The notes under the pieces were generated by a model, which saw nothing but the letters and a program-made list of their open reading frames with translations, was not told the origin of the DNA and did no database searches. A DNA stretch of 64,000 bases from Gorsachius magnificus (lineage: Eukaryota; Chordata; Aves; Pelecaniformes; Ardeidae): contig CM067095.1 of the NCBI GenBank assembly GCA_034008185.1, forward strand, positions 9,284,610 to 9,348,609. Direction: 5' to 3'. This document shows positions 14,777 to 25,500 of the stretch, piece after piece (the stretch's first letter is position 1; each line of letters opens with the position of its first letter). The position numbers and the translations under genes were made by a program.

Positions 14777-15140
14777 CTAGCTACCAGCCTCCAACTGGAC
14801 TCTGCCCCGCCAGTCTAGAACCCTCTGAGTGCTGCCATTCAGCCAGTTCCCAATCCACCTCACTGTCCACTCGTCCAACCCACACTTCTTGAGCTTCCCT
14901 ATGAGGATGTTATGGGAGACGGTGTCAAAAGCCTTGCTGAGGTCAAGGTAGACAACATCCACCGCTCTCCCCTCATCTACCCAGCCGGTCATGCCATCAT
15001 AGAAGGCTATCAGATCGGTCAGGCATGATTTCCCCTTGGTGAATCCATGCTGGGTACTCCTGATGATCTTCTTTTCATCTACTTGCTTGGAGAGGACACC
15101 AAGAAAGAGTTGTTCCATCACCTTTCCAGGTGATGGAACA
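14777..15140 (-). pseudogene. CR1 reverse transcriptase, palm fragment
   Basis: Contains GKVMEQLFLGVLSKQVDEKK, the finger/palm block FTKGKSCLTDLIAFYD, and the first catalytic aspartate in VVYLDLSKAFDTV. The frame stops after WLNGSTQRVL because of a shift near 14,810; the next block ([14 protein letters not shown] with FTDD) continues in another frame. Confidence 0.9.
15111..15140. repeat. 13-bp perfect inverted repeat at the CR1 truncation point
   Basis: TGTTCCATCACCT (15,111-15,123) and AGGTGATGGAACA (15,128-15,140) are exact reverse complements with a 4-base spacer. The inner arm belongs to the CR1 coding sequence; the outer arm is at or just outside its 5' limit. Confidence 0.95.
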
Positions 15141-18100
15141 GGCTTGGGACAGGGACACCCACTTGTCCGGAGGCACCATCTCCCACGCCACCCATGCGTT
15201 GGTCCCGGTGGGAACACCACCTCTGGAGCCTCCTGAGCCCCTTGGCTCAGCCAGAATAAGGATGTCGGTCCCTGCTTCTTCTATATTTAGCCCCAGTTTG
15301 AATTCCATCAGTGGGGGGTTTCCAGCATTTCTTTCCATCTAGGGCAGCTTTGTGGCACTGCCACTGCCACTGATGTCTGAGCTGCCTAACATGGGTGGTT
15401 TTACCCCATCCTCTCCCCATAACCTTACCTCTGGACAGTCTTTAACCCCAGGGTAGCATGATGCCCTGGGACAGGAGGGCCATGGAACAGCAGAGCCCCA
15501 AGCACCCTCTCCCCAAGATTTAGCATCTTTGCCACTAGAAGCCCATCCTGCTGCCATTGCAGGTCTCCTCCTCCATCGCGCAGGAAGCGATGGGGCAGAG
15601 CAGCTCTTGAGGGCCAGTTGGTGTAGGCACAGCGAGATGAGCAGAGCTGGTTTACACGTAGTTTCCAATTAGTCTGCTCAGCAGATGGCAGCCTCCTGGA
15701 AACCCCTCTGCCCCTCACCCCCTTGGGGCACCCATTTGCTTCACCCCTGACTGCCACCATCAGAAAAAAAAAAAAAAAAACCACCCACCAGAAAAAACAG
15801 AGTTAAAAATCAAATGCTGCACTTCATTTTTCTCTCCTTGCCTGAAGTTGCGAGAGACAAGATAGGACGTAATCGCCACTTTTAAAATCATCTCCTATGA
15901 CAGGCAAATTGATCAAGTGGGGAGGCTGGGCTGCTTTTGAACTTGAACAAACTGATTTTCCATGAAAGATGGTGTTTACATTGCCTCTCAATAGCCTGCT
16001 GAAATATGCATACCTCTTGCCATTTCATCACCAAAATTTGGGAAGAAAGAGCTTTTCGGGGAAAAAAAAAAAAGAAAAAGAGGAGAAAAGAAAGTGTGTT
16101 CGAATCTGGAGCACATCATAAATTCATGAAGCTTTCTGAAAAAAAATATGTAAACAAAGAAAAGCTGAAAGTGTGCTGCAAGAGAATTTTTGGATAGCAT
16201 GGAAGAAACGTTAATATTTACATTGCACCTGAGACTGAAGTCCGTCATGCAAGGTACTGTGCAAACAGTGCAGTCCTTCCACATCGCATTTACCCACTGC
16301 AGACAGTCCAAGCAGCACTGGCATTACCTCCCATCGCAGCGCTCGACATCACGGAGGGGAACGAAAATACCCAGGGGAAGCCAGACACCGAGCAATCCCT
16401 GTCCAGCCCTGCAAGGTATCTCAAAGGACCTCTTTGCCTGTAATTTCTGCCTGCCCATCCTCACGTGGGAACGGCTTCCTCTGAAATGCCAGCTGGGAAA
16501 CTCCCGACAGCATGAAATCGAAGCATCTTCCACGACATCTAGAGCACCGCATGGTAACTCACACTCCCCAGCTTCCGTGGCACTTTTGACAGACGTAGTC
16601 GGGAAAGCGTCTCTGTTACCACCACGTGCCAGCGCATCAGCTGAGCCACCGACAGGGGTAAGTGCTAATGCTACACCAACAAATCAAGTCACCACTTGTC
16701 GTTAACAAACTTTAGTTATATTTAGGCAGGGGGAGAAGGGGGAATCGAGTTCAGTGAATTTAATTTGTCGAGCTGACAGTATTTCTTTCAGTGGGATGGC
16801 TTCTCATTCAGTGGAATGTTTTATTAAGGCCAGAAGATTTTAGTTTTGCCTGCTTCCTGGAGGGCGTAGGAGATTGCCACCCCCCCTTTGCTCCCCGGTC
16901 ACACCTCTGAGACAGGACAGGTTTGCAGCCACCTGGCATGAGCGAGACGCTGCTCGGGGAAGCCACCTCTCCGTCACAGCAAAAATCCTGCTTCGTATCA
17001 GCCTCGACCGCTGAGGTTGGGAAGAGCAGCACCATGAGCTGCCACAACCCAAGGCTATCAATAACGATACCCTTTGCTGCCTCCACCTTTCAGCAAAGAG
17101 ACCCTCCTGGAACAGTGGCCAGCACGGGTCTCCTGAGCTGCCTGGCTTCAAAGCACATCTCTGAGGAGCTACAGAGAAGGGCAGGAGGACCCCGACTCCT
17201 TACGGGGTCACCAGGGTGGAAATCTCCATTCCCTAGGCACAAACAGCAAAACCCTATGTAGCCTAAAACGCTACATATCCTAAACACCTGCCATGCCCTG
17301 TGGTGTGCAGACTCCTCTCTCCGGGCTCTTCAAAACCAGGGAGCCCTTGCCCAGAGATGCTGCACACACCAGACATCTGCCTGGGCTCAAAGAGGGACCA
17401 AATCCATGATGGCAAACCCATTCCAGCAATTAAATAAATGGATGCCATCTCTGGCTCAGGAATTCATCCCTGATCCAAAAATCCTGACGGAGACACAAAC
17501 CGTGTCCCAGTCTCGGCGACCCTCTGCTCTGACCTCCCACGGCTGCTCCCGGGTTCGTACCTTCTCGCCACGCTAAGCTGCTTTAGACACAGAGATAATA
17601 GGGCTTGGAGCACAAGTCTTGGAGCGCCTATCATTCCCAGTAATAAAATACAGCAAATTAATTGCACTTTATTGATTTTTTTTTTAAACGTAACTATTTT
17701 GGCATTCAAACCTCAAGAGACTCTATTGATCAGCCACAGAGCCAGGTGTCAGTGAATGGAGCTTTGCGACCAAGCCTGAGAAATTGAAGAAAATAATCAA
17801 AACCCGAAAACAGTGAGTGACATGGACTTCCCCTTCTCAAACATACGAAGGAGGCTGCAGCATCGGTGACAGGATATTTCTGAAGTGAAAAATGCTGCGC
17901 AGGGCAAGTCACACAGTCGCCTCCTGCATTCCCAGAGAGCCCAACGCCGATCACAGTGGCGATACATAAATCCAGAGCAGCTTCACTGACTCCAGAGGAG
18001 CTGCTCTAGATTTACACTGATGGGAAGTAAAATCACAATATCCAAAATATATTGCTAATAGATGCTGGAGCAAGAGGCAGTATAATAATTTCAGACTTCT

Positions 18101-19893
18101 CCCCCCACCACCCTATCCCCCAAATCACATCAGTTTGGGCAGTCATCGTGTAAAAGGCTGAAATCATTTCCCCACATTAGTGGGGAAAATAACCTACATT
18201 TCAACAGTTTGTATGATCACATTCTGCAAATCTACGGTACAACAGATAATACAGATGTTTCATTTTTGTTCCTGAAGAGCTTCTGCATAAAAAGTGCCTC
18301 CATGTTAGGTAGAGTGATACAGGGACACAAAATAAGCATAATGTCTCTCCACCCACACCTCCCAGGAGCCGGAGTCTAAAATCAATTTGCAGGTCCTTCC
18401 TCACGCACGGATCGCCACAGCCCAAGTGCATTTTACAGGGGCTGAAGCAGCCGGTTTGCTCAGTAAGCTTTGCACGCCCCGTCCCCGCGCTACCGTACCC
18501 CCGCCGGCAGCAGCCAGCCCCACGTTCCCACGCCTGCTCTGGGGTGCACGGCGCTGCCCGCGTGCAAGGCAGGGGAGCGAGCAGGTGAGATAACATCAGG
18601 CAGGAAAACAAAATATTCAGGTAATTCATCCAGGTCCTTCACAGGATACCTATTCGTATAACCTCGGAGACAGCCCTGCCGCCGCCAGTGAGGAAGGCGG
18701 CCAAAACCCTGCCTAGATGCCAGCAACAAATGGGGGCCTGCTGCCAGCAAGAGACATCCTCGAGCTCGGCGTGAGCGGCCTTCAGCTGCCAAACACACAC
18801 GCACACCCTCTGCTCGCAGCCGCACGCGCGCCAGCAGCCAGGCCGCCAGAGACCCGGGGACAGGAGAGTGATCTCTTAATTGGACCTTCACAAAGCTATT
18901 TAGAGGACCTGCCTGACAGGCGAACAAATGCCACCCGCTTTGAAGATGCTGGAGGAACCCAGCCCAATGCACCTCCAGTCCCTGAAACACAGCCTGCCCA
19001 GAGCCAGCCCCGGCAAGGGGGAAGGGAGCGAAGGCAAGTAAATAGAGAAAAATGGCAAGCGCCCAACACGACCGTCTGTGTGAGCTGGGAGCTTTGCAGA
19101 GATGGCAGCACCGCGGCATGGCTCATGCAGGTGTCTCTCCCGTCTGCAACAACCCAAACCAAGATGTGGTTCGCTAACCCCTGTAATCCAGGGGAGAAAG
19201 GCGACTGACTTGGAGCACAGCGAGCTGCAGCAAGGTCAGCACAGCCCCGGAGGGAGGCATTCCCGGGCACTGCTGCCACTCGCCTCTTTCAGAAGAGGCT
19301 TCCCCAGATCCCAAACCCCCTCTCCACACACAGACGTTGCTGTGGTCCATGTCAGGGGCGGGGCAGGACAGGGCAGCGCTCCGCTACAAAAGCCAAGGGA
19401 TGCTACAGGCTAGAGAGGAGAAAGAGGCGCAGGCTGGGGACAGATTCGTTATTCACGGCTTGAGCTGAAAGCGCACTGCGAGCTTCTAACGTGCACGTTG
19501 TGCAGGGAGGCATTCGGAGAGCAGGGGAGAGCGATGGGTACGGCAGTAGGTTTGCAGCCACAAACTGTTTCAAAGTGGGTTTCCATATGTTTAAGCACTC
19601 TGAGCGCTGGAAGAATTACACCCACAGCCCAATCTCACCATGGTAGCTACCCACACAGGAGGAGACGGGAGGGAGGAATATCAAAGAAAAGATTATCATT
19701 AATGTGTCAAAGCAAAAAAAAAAAAAAAAATAAAAAATCACAGAAAACCTGCTCCCTTGCTGCTCTTAGCTCTCCCCTCGGATAAACGGAGAGCTTCACC
19801 GAGTACAGGGCATCGTGCTGGCAACAGAGAGCCATGGCTCCGCCGGGGCAGTACTGACCCACAAGCAGCTCACGCTCGGCGTGTGGTGCTCAG

Positions 19894-19985
19894 TGCCCCA
19901 TTCCCCACAACCCGCACCCCACTTTCTGTGCCCTGCACCCCAAACCTTGCACCCCACACTCTGCACCCCACTCCCCATGTCCTGC
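19894..19985. repeat. C-rich short minisatellite
   Basis: About five imperfect copies of a 12-19 base unit built around CTGCACCCCA. Confidence 0.75.
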
Positions 19986-20627
19986 TCCACAGCATTTCCA
20001 AGTGTCCCCATGCTTGCACACACCTCAGGGGAAGGAGGGAGCTGGAGAGCAAGGGCGAGCAGTGCTTTTTAGGGTAAGCAGAGCACAGACCCCCTTCTGT
20101 CCATCTTGCATGTGTCCCCCCAAGACTGATGCCTCCTTCCTCACAAATTGTTCCTGCTGTCCCTGTAGGGACCTTTCCCGAAACGCTTCCCTACCATAAT
20201 GCATTCCCTGTGCCCTCCCCAGGAAAAACAGCCGCTGCTTTTACCCCTCCCATGGATCGCTCCTTTTTTCATCTAAAATCCTTGCATTTGGGCATCTTCC
20301 TAAAGCCCCGGTGAAGTTTCCCCAGCAGCCCAGGCTCCATGCTATGGCCAAATGTGAGCGCCGTCCCGAGCAGCAGTAAAGGCAAACGAATCACTGAGCA
20401 ACTTCAGCACCGATGCACCTTAATTAATTTGCTTTTAACAACCCCTATTTATTAAGAACAACATCTGCCAGGGAGCTCACACGAGCAAGCGGAGGAAAAT
20501 GCGCCAGGGGAGAAGTCCTGCAAAAGACTTTCCCAGGGGCAGCGCTTTGGCTGGCCAGCCTGGGGGTGAGACCTTCCCCGGCAAACCCCCGCAGCTGGGA
20601 CCCAAAATGCAGCTCCTGAATTCAGCT

Positions 20628-20690
20628 GGGGGGGGAAGAAAAGAAAAGAAAAAGAAAAAAAAAAAAAAAAAAAAAGAAGAAAAAGAAAAA
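20628..20690. repeat. 63-nt uninterrupted purine tract
   Basis: Starts with a run of G, then AAGAAAAG-type units, a run of 21 A, and GAAGAAAAAG, with no pyrimidine for 63 bases. It lies about 0.8 kb inside the candidate intron 1, at the edge of the CpG island. Confidence 0.9.
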
Positions 20691-21470
20691 TGAAAGGAAT
20701 AAAAGAGAGCTCTGCTGCCGGCCGTGCCTCTGGAGCCGCCGGCGCGCTGCTGGCAGCTGGCCGCAATTAGGAAATCCCAGCTCAGCTCACCTGAGGGCCT
20801 GATCCTGCCCCCAGCCAGGCGATGGAAACCCACTCTGCTTAAAACGAAGCGCAGGAACAGCGGCACACGCGTTATTTTACCGAAGCGATTTAACTCCCGT
20901 AGATCTTTCCCCACCACCACCCGAAGATACCCAGGGGCGGCGGGGAGCCCCGTGGGAAGCCCCGAGCCCCGCGACCCTTCCCCGGCCCCCAGCGCCCCGG
21001 CAAACCCAAACTTTTCCTTTTTCCCCCCAACCCAGCAGCGACCCCGCTGGCAGCGGCCGAAGCCGCGGGGCAGCCCCCGCGCAGGGGCCCGAGAGCCCGC
21101 GACACGGGGGGGCGGGGGGGGGACACGGGGAGGCGACCGTGGAGGCAGCGGGGGAGACAACCGCGGTGGCGATGGAGGGGGACAACTTTGTGCGCCCGAC
21201 CGGCGCGTGTGTCTGTGTGTCCGTCCGTGTCCGTGCGCCTGTGCGCGTCCCACCCGCGGGCGCGCAGGGCAGCGCGCAGCGCCCGGGGGGGCCCCGCCGC
21301 CCTCCGCGGCCACGTCGGCCGGGAGGGTTGGGAAAGGGGGAAACAGCTGTAAAGTAAAAACGGGGGGGGGAGGAATAAAATCAATAAAAAAAGAGTTTTT
21401 TAAAAAAAACAAAACAAAAAAAAAAAACAAAACAAGCAGCACGGGGCCGGGGTGGGGCGCAGGGGGTTAC

Positions 21471-21555
21471 CTCGGCACAGGAGCAGCAGCGGCGCCAGGA
21501 GCAGCGCGGGGCCCCGGGAGCGCATCCTCTTTGTTCCATGCCCAGAAGTAGTCAT
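21471..21555 (-). CDS. TMEM132B: First coding exon with signal peptide, probable TMEM132B exon 1
   Basis: On the minus strand an ATG at 21,555 in good context (CACCATGA) opens 28 codons and one extra base, then a strong donor GAG|GTAACC. An in-frame TAA lies shortly upstream, so the frame starts here. A second in-frame ATG at 21,525 begins MRSRGPALLLAPLLLLC, a compact basic-plus-Leu/Ala signal peptide. TMEM132 proteins are single-pass type I membrane proteins whose first exon encodes just such a peptide. In human, TMEM132B follows AACS in the same orientation, which is the arrangement here. No later exon lies in the window, as expected for a gene with a very long first intron. The exon is directly visible; the gene name rests on synteny and could be wrong. 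Confidence 0.6.
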
Positions 21556-21804
21556 GGTGCTGATTTATTTGGAGAGGGGCGGCTTAGCGGGGCGGGGGGG
21601 CTGGGGGTGTCGCGGCGGAGCCGCTAACCACTCCCCCCGCGCCTGCCCGCTCCCCTCCGCTGCGCGGCTCCGTCCGCCCGCCCGTCCGGCGGCGGGGCCG
21701 GGCGCCCCGCGAAGGGGGGGGTCCCCGCTCCCCGCCGGCCCCGCGCTCACGGCAGCCCCCGCCGCATCGCCGCCCCGGGGGGCAGCCGGCGCCGCCCCCC
21801 TCGC

Positions 21805-21832
21805 CGCGGCGGCAGCGGCAGCAGCAGCGGCT
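21805..21832. repeat. GCG/GCA trinucleotide tract
   Basis: A run of GCGGCGGCAGCGGCAGCAGC type, about nine units. It sits in the CpG island upstream of the exon 1 start codon, so it may be in the 5' UTR or promoter of the minus-strand transcript. Confidence 0.7.
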
Positions 21833-22370
21833 CCCCCGGGGCCGGGCGCTGTGCCGGGGGCGCCCGCGGGGGGCGGGGCCGGGCGGGGGCGGTGCTGCCG
21901 GGCGCACCTGCGGGGGGAGCGGGGCGGGGGGCTCGGCGGGGCCGCCCCGCAGGTGCCCTTCTGCGCCCCGGGGGGGTGGGGAGCGCCCTGCCCCGGGTCG
22001 CCGCCCGGAGACGCGGCTCTCGGGAGCCGGAGCGGGGCCAGCGAGAAGTGGGGGGGGTGGGGGGGGCACAAGGGCCCCGCGTGCCCCTCTCCGCTCGACG
22101 GCCGCCCGCCGGCGGCGCGGGGCAGCTCCTCGTCCCCGCTGGGCTGGGGCCCGCCCGAGGCGGCGCGCCCCGCGGCCAGGCCCGCACCCCCGAGCGGGCG
22201 GCGGGGCGGGGGGAGCCCCGCTGGGAAGAGCGCGGCCCCCCCCTCGCGGCCGCTGCCGCCACTGCGCGGGGCCGGCTGCGGGCGGCGGGGCGGGCGCGGG
22301 CGCGGGGGGGCGTGCAGCGCTGTGTGCCGAGAGCTTCGCAAGGAGCGGGGCGCGGGGGGAGCTGTGCAAA

Positions 22371-22503
22371 GGGTGCGGGGGGGGGGGGGCACCCAAGGGG
22401 TGCGCACGGGGGGGTGTGCAGGGGGCGGTGCACAGGGGTGCGGGGTGCACGGGGGTGCGCACGGGGGGGTGTACAGGGGGTGCGCGCAGGGGGTGCGCAC
22501 AGC
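22371..22503. repeat. G-rich minisatellite in the CpG island
   Basis: Imperfect tandem units built from GGGGTGCGCACGGGGGGG and GTGTGCAGGGGG. Two closely matching blocks begin near 22,397 and 22,452, about 55 bases apart, with shorter half-units between. Runs of 4 to 13 G lie on the plus strand. Confidence 0.8.
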
Positions 22504-22560
22504 TGCGCCGTAGCGTTGCCCAGCCCAGCCCCCCCCGCACGGCCCAGGTGAGCAGCGCCC

Positions 22561-25500
22561 CCCCGGTGCCGGTTGCGTTAAGTGGCGCTTTAAATCCGAA
22601 GCCAGGTGCTCCCGTCTGCTGCTGACCTCAACCCATGAATCCAAAAATAACCCACTGCCGGAACCGGTATTTCACTGAAAATAATCTCAGCCCTTTAAGG
22701 GCTGGGAGTTGTTACTGTGATCGCAATAAAAACAGGAAAAGGAGAGGAAAAACTAGAAAACCATCCCCTTGGGTTCTTCCACAGTTTTGCAAATATGTTT
22801 CCGAGGTTTGATTTTTTTTTTTTCCCCTCCCTGCATAAACAAGCTTTTATGTAGTACTTGCTGTAATCTTGTTTGCCTCCATAACCACTCCTATGAATGT
22901 CATAAAAAATTTAAGTCTAATATTTTACCACTCCACACAAACAGAAACGTGAATAAATTCGTACCTCCTGTGTAGGGAAATGTTGTGTGGTGGCGTGAGA
23001 GTCACGCACACAGAAATCAAACTTGGCCTGGAGGAACTGAGCCCACACAGGTGGGGGAAAAACCAAACCAACACAAGAACCTGAAGATGATGTTTCCTCA
23101 AAGAAGGTGAAACTAATAAATACATTTTTAAAAAGCTTCAGTAATGAAGATCATCTTGCTGTCTGCTCCTGTAAAATACAAAAGGAATGTTCAGCTGCTC
23201 GGGGGAAATTTGGTGATCCCAAATGAGCCCATGAGCCGCTCTGGGCAGCCTCGTTTCTCGGGGGGGTTGCTGCGGGCGGGTGGCTGGAGGGACACGCACT
23301 GCCCCCGACCGCCGGCGGGTTGCCCTGAGGCTTGTGCCACTATGAACGAAGTGTGCAAGGGGGCGTGCAAAGGGCATCCCAAGGGGCGTGCACACGAGGT
23401 TGCAAGGAGCATCCAAAAGCTCCCCGTGAGCTTTGCCCTGGGGCTCAGCTGCATTCCCTGGGGGCAGCGGCACGGGCGGGTGGGGGTTACTGGCACCCAG
23501 GCCCCTGCGCGGGCCCAGGTCCCCACGGACACCACTCCTTTGGGGCTCAGAGCCAGAGCTGCTGGGCCAGTGCCTTCTCCCGTGTCCCCCCCCCCAGCCC
23601 TCCTGCAAGTCCTGCGCACAGCCGAGGTCCTCGACCACAACCTCACCTCTATGGCAGCGTTGGAAAGCACTTAGACTTCATTCCAGCATTGCTACACGGT
23701 TTTAAGTGTGATTTTATAACCGACGTTTGAAAGAAAATCCAAAAAGAGAAGTTTTGCAGGCTGAAAAAGTGCTGACAAGGAACCGAGCCTACTGACAAAG
23801 ATCCAGGTGCACCGGCTGAGAGGCGCTCGGCCCCGATCCTGAGCTGCAGGTAGGCCTGGCATGGTAACACCTTTCCAAACTTGTGCTTGAGGTGAATAGT
23901 AAAGCTGTACCGATTCATCACTGATTCATCTCAGCCCCATAAAGCAGTCAGGACTTCTCCCTCGTCTACCCAGCACTTTAATGCTTTTATTGCCTTTTAA
24001 TGAAGGCTAATATCATCCAGATAAAAATGAGGTGGGAAACTGCATTAGGTGATGTCTGCAGATTGTAAGATGGTTGCTCTGGCATTGCCCTCCGCCTGCT
24101 TCCTGTAGGGCAGCTTGTCCCTGTCGCAAGAAACAAACCGTAACAAAATAAAATACAAACAGTAATAAACTCTTTTGAGGGTTTTGCCACTGAACACCAG
24201 GGACTGCCTACAAATAAATGGGTGAAAACAGAAGTTACCACAGAGAAAGGGCGTTTGAACGAGAGATTTTCCAGCCCAGAAAGCGCCTTGCAGGGTAAAC
24301 CTGTGGCAGAGGAGTTGCTCCGGTGGTAAGGGCTGTCGGGGATTGCTGCAGGCATTTCAGCACGGGGGAGCAAAGCCCCTGGAAAAGCCAGCTGATCGCT
24401 GACTCCAAGGGCAGCCGGGATTTATTTCCCTCACCGAGTTTAAGAAAGTGTGAGAAAACAGAAGGGGATTATTGGGGAAGAAAAAAAAGCGTAAGGAAGA
24501 ATTGCAGATGAATCAACAAAATAAATAGTTACGGCTGATGAAGCGCAGCTTCCTCATCACACAACAGGACAATAAATGCTCATTGACTGAGTTTGCACAA
24601 TTTATCGGAGCTCCTGGTTTCTGTGTCAGCTGCTGAGCTGTTTCCAAGCTCCTTAGCTGGCTTACAGCATGGCTTGTCTTTTCCCATCTTCTTCTGGTGC
24701 AAGGGCAGCAAAAGGTAAGTGAGGAGCTGCCACCGAGACAGCCGAGCCATAATTCGGGTCTCCCATATGTGATCCTCAAAATAATTCTTTTCCCAAAGCA
24801 GCTTTTCTTTAAAAGTTATTCTGTTAGGATGCTGCTGTACACTCTTTGTGCCGGCGTGCTCTCGCACACAGAGGCAACCTGTGTTACAGAAGACTTGAAA
24901 GACTTTGCAGCATTACAGAAAGCTGATGGGGTTTTGCATCACTCAAATGTCAAAAGACTGCAGGTTTCGGCAGCGCCCCTAGGTTAAACAGTAAGGACGA
25001 GAATTTTAAAGATGTTTTAGCAGATTAGGAGGGAAAACCACAGCTGGGAGTTAAGGGGAGGTCAGAATGGAGGCCGGATCCTGAGCTGTGTTTAGACACT
25101 TGTTTCCTGGAGGGAATAAGGAGCCTGAGTGCCCCGGGGCTCTGTACAGCACACAGGGGACTGCAGAATGCCATCGCTTGGGCTAAATTTGACTCCTGCA
25201 CTCACCCCGTACTCAAAGCAGGGTGAAAAAGAAACCCGGGAAGGCTGGGGGTCACTCCCCATCCTGCTCCGTCTCATCCGAACGCCCAGCACGGTTGAAC
25301 TGCCAGCCCACTGGGGTGACCCCCTCGGCTGACGCCGCTCTGGGCTGGGGAGCCCGGCCAGCGGGTGTTCACTCCCACTGCGTTTGGACTTGAGAGCAGG
25401 GGAGGGGGGATCTGCAGCAAAGGCTCTGCAAAATCACCATCGGAATCAGAGCAATATCTGGAAAGAGGGGCAGGCATTGAATACCTTCTTATCCCAGCTT

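Larger units (their letters stand above)
13811..15140 (-). mobile_element. CR1 LINE, 5'-truncated and broken
   Basis: The plus strand begins CATAGAATCACAGAATCG at 13,811, the complement of the octamer repeats that end CR1 elements, so the element points leftward. Minus-strand translation shows the reverse transcriptase's palm part (HGFTKGKSCLTDLIAFYD, then the motif YLDLSKAFDTVSHNI), a catalytic FTDD in place of the usual FADD, and the long C-terminal region with [20 protein letters not shown] and [13 protein letters not shown]. These blocks lie in three frames, with shifts near 14,810 and 14,680. About 1.33 kb of a roughly 4.5 kb element is present, so it cannot move by itself. It sits in the candidate TMEM132B first intron. 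CR1 makes no clear target-site duplication, and none is seen. Confidence 0.95.
15141..20899 (-). other. Non-coding sequence, inferred proximal intron 1
   Basis: No exon or known repeat family was recognised. It contains A-runs (15,763-15,780; 19,713-19,731), a C-rich tandem tract near 19,900 and the purine tract at 20,628. GC rises towards the CpG island. Confidence 0.6.
20900..22560. promoter_or_regulatory. CpG island, promoter of the TMEM132B candidate
   Basis: Sequence turns abruptly very GC-rich and CpG-dense here, unlike all flanking DNA, with many GGGGCGG/CCCCGCC Sp1-type boxes between about 21,580 and 22,320. The signal-peptide exon lies inside it. No TATA box is seen at a sensible distance, so a dispersed TATA-less start between about 21,570 and 22,300 on the minus strand is likely. 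The true start site cannot be fixed from sequence. Confidence 0.85.

Noticed and set aside
16224..16290. ATGCAAGGTACTGTGCAAAC considered as an L2/MIR-type relic.
   Set aside because: Only a short stretch resembles such repeats and the flanks do not continue the match.
18490..19119. A 209-codon minus-strand frame.
   Set aside because: GC-rich, with an overlapping frame on the other strand (18,717-19,208). No recognised domain, so treated as chance.
20477..21442. A 321-codon minus-strand frame just below exon 1.
   Set aside because: It runs through T-rich and purine-tract DNA and the intron side of a clear donor; its residues are low-complexity (Phe and Pro runs).
22371..22503. Regularly repeated units considered as a CRISPR-like array.
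   Set aside because: Units are imperfect and directly tandem with no unique spacers, in a vertebrate promoter region.
21452..22644. Several open frames of 200-360 codons on both strands in the CpG island.
   Set aside because: Stops are rare in such GC-rich DNA, so all frames stay open together. Products are low-complexity Gly/Ala/Pro/Arg. Only the short exon with a donor and signal peptide has independent support.
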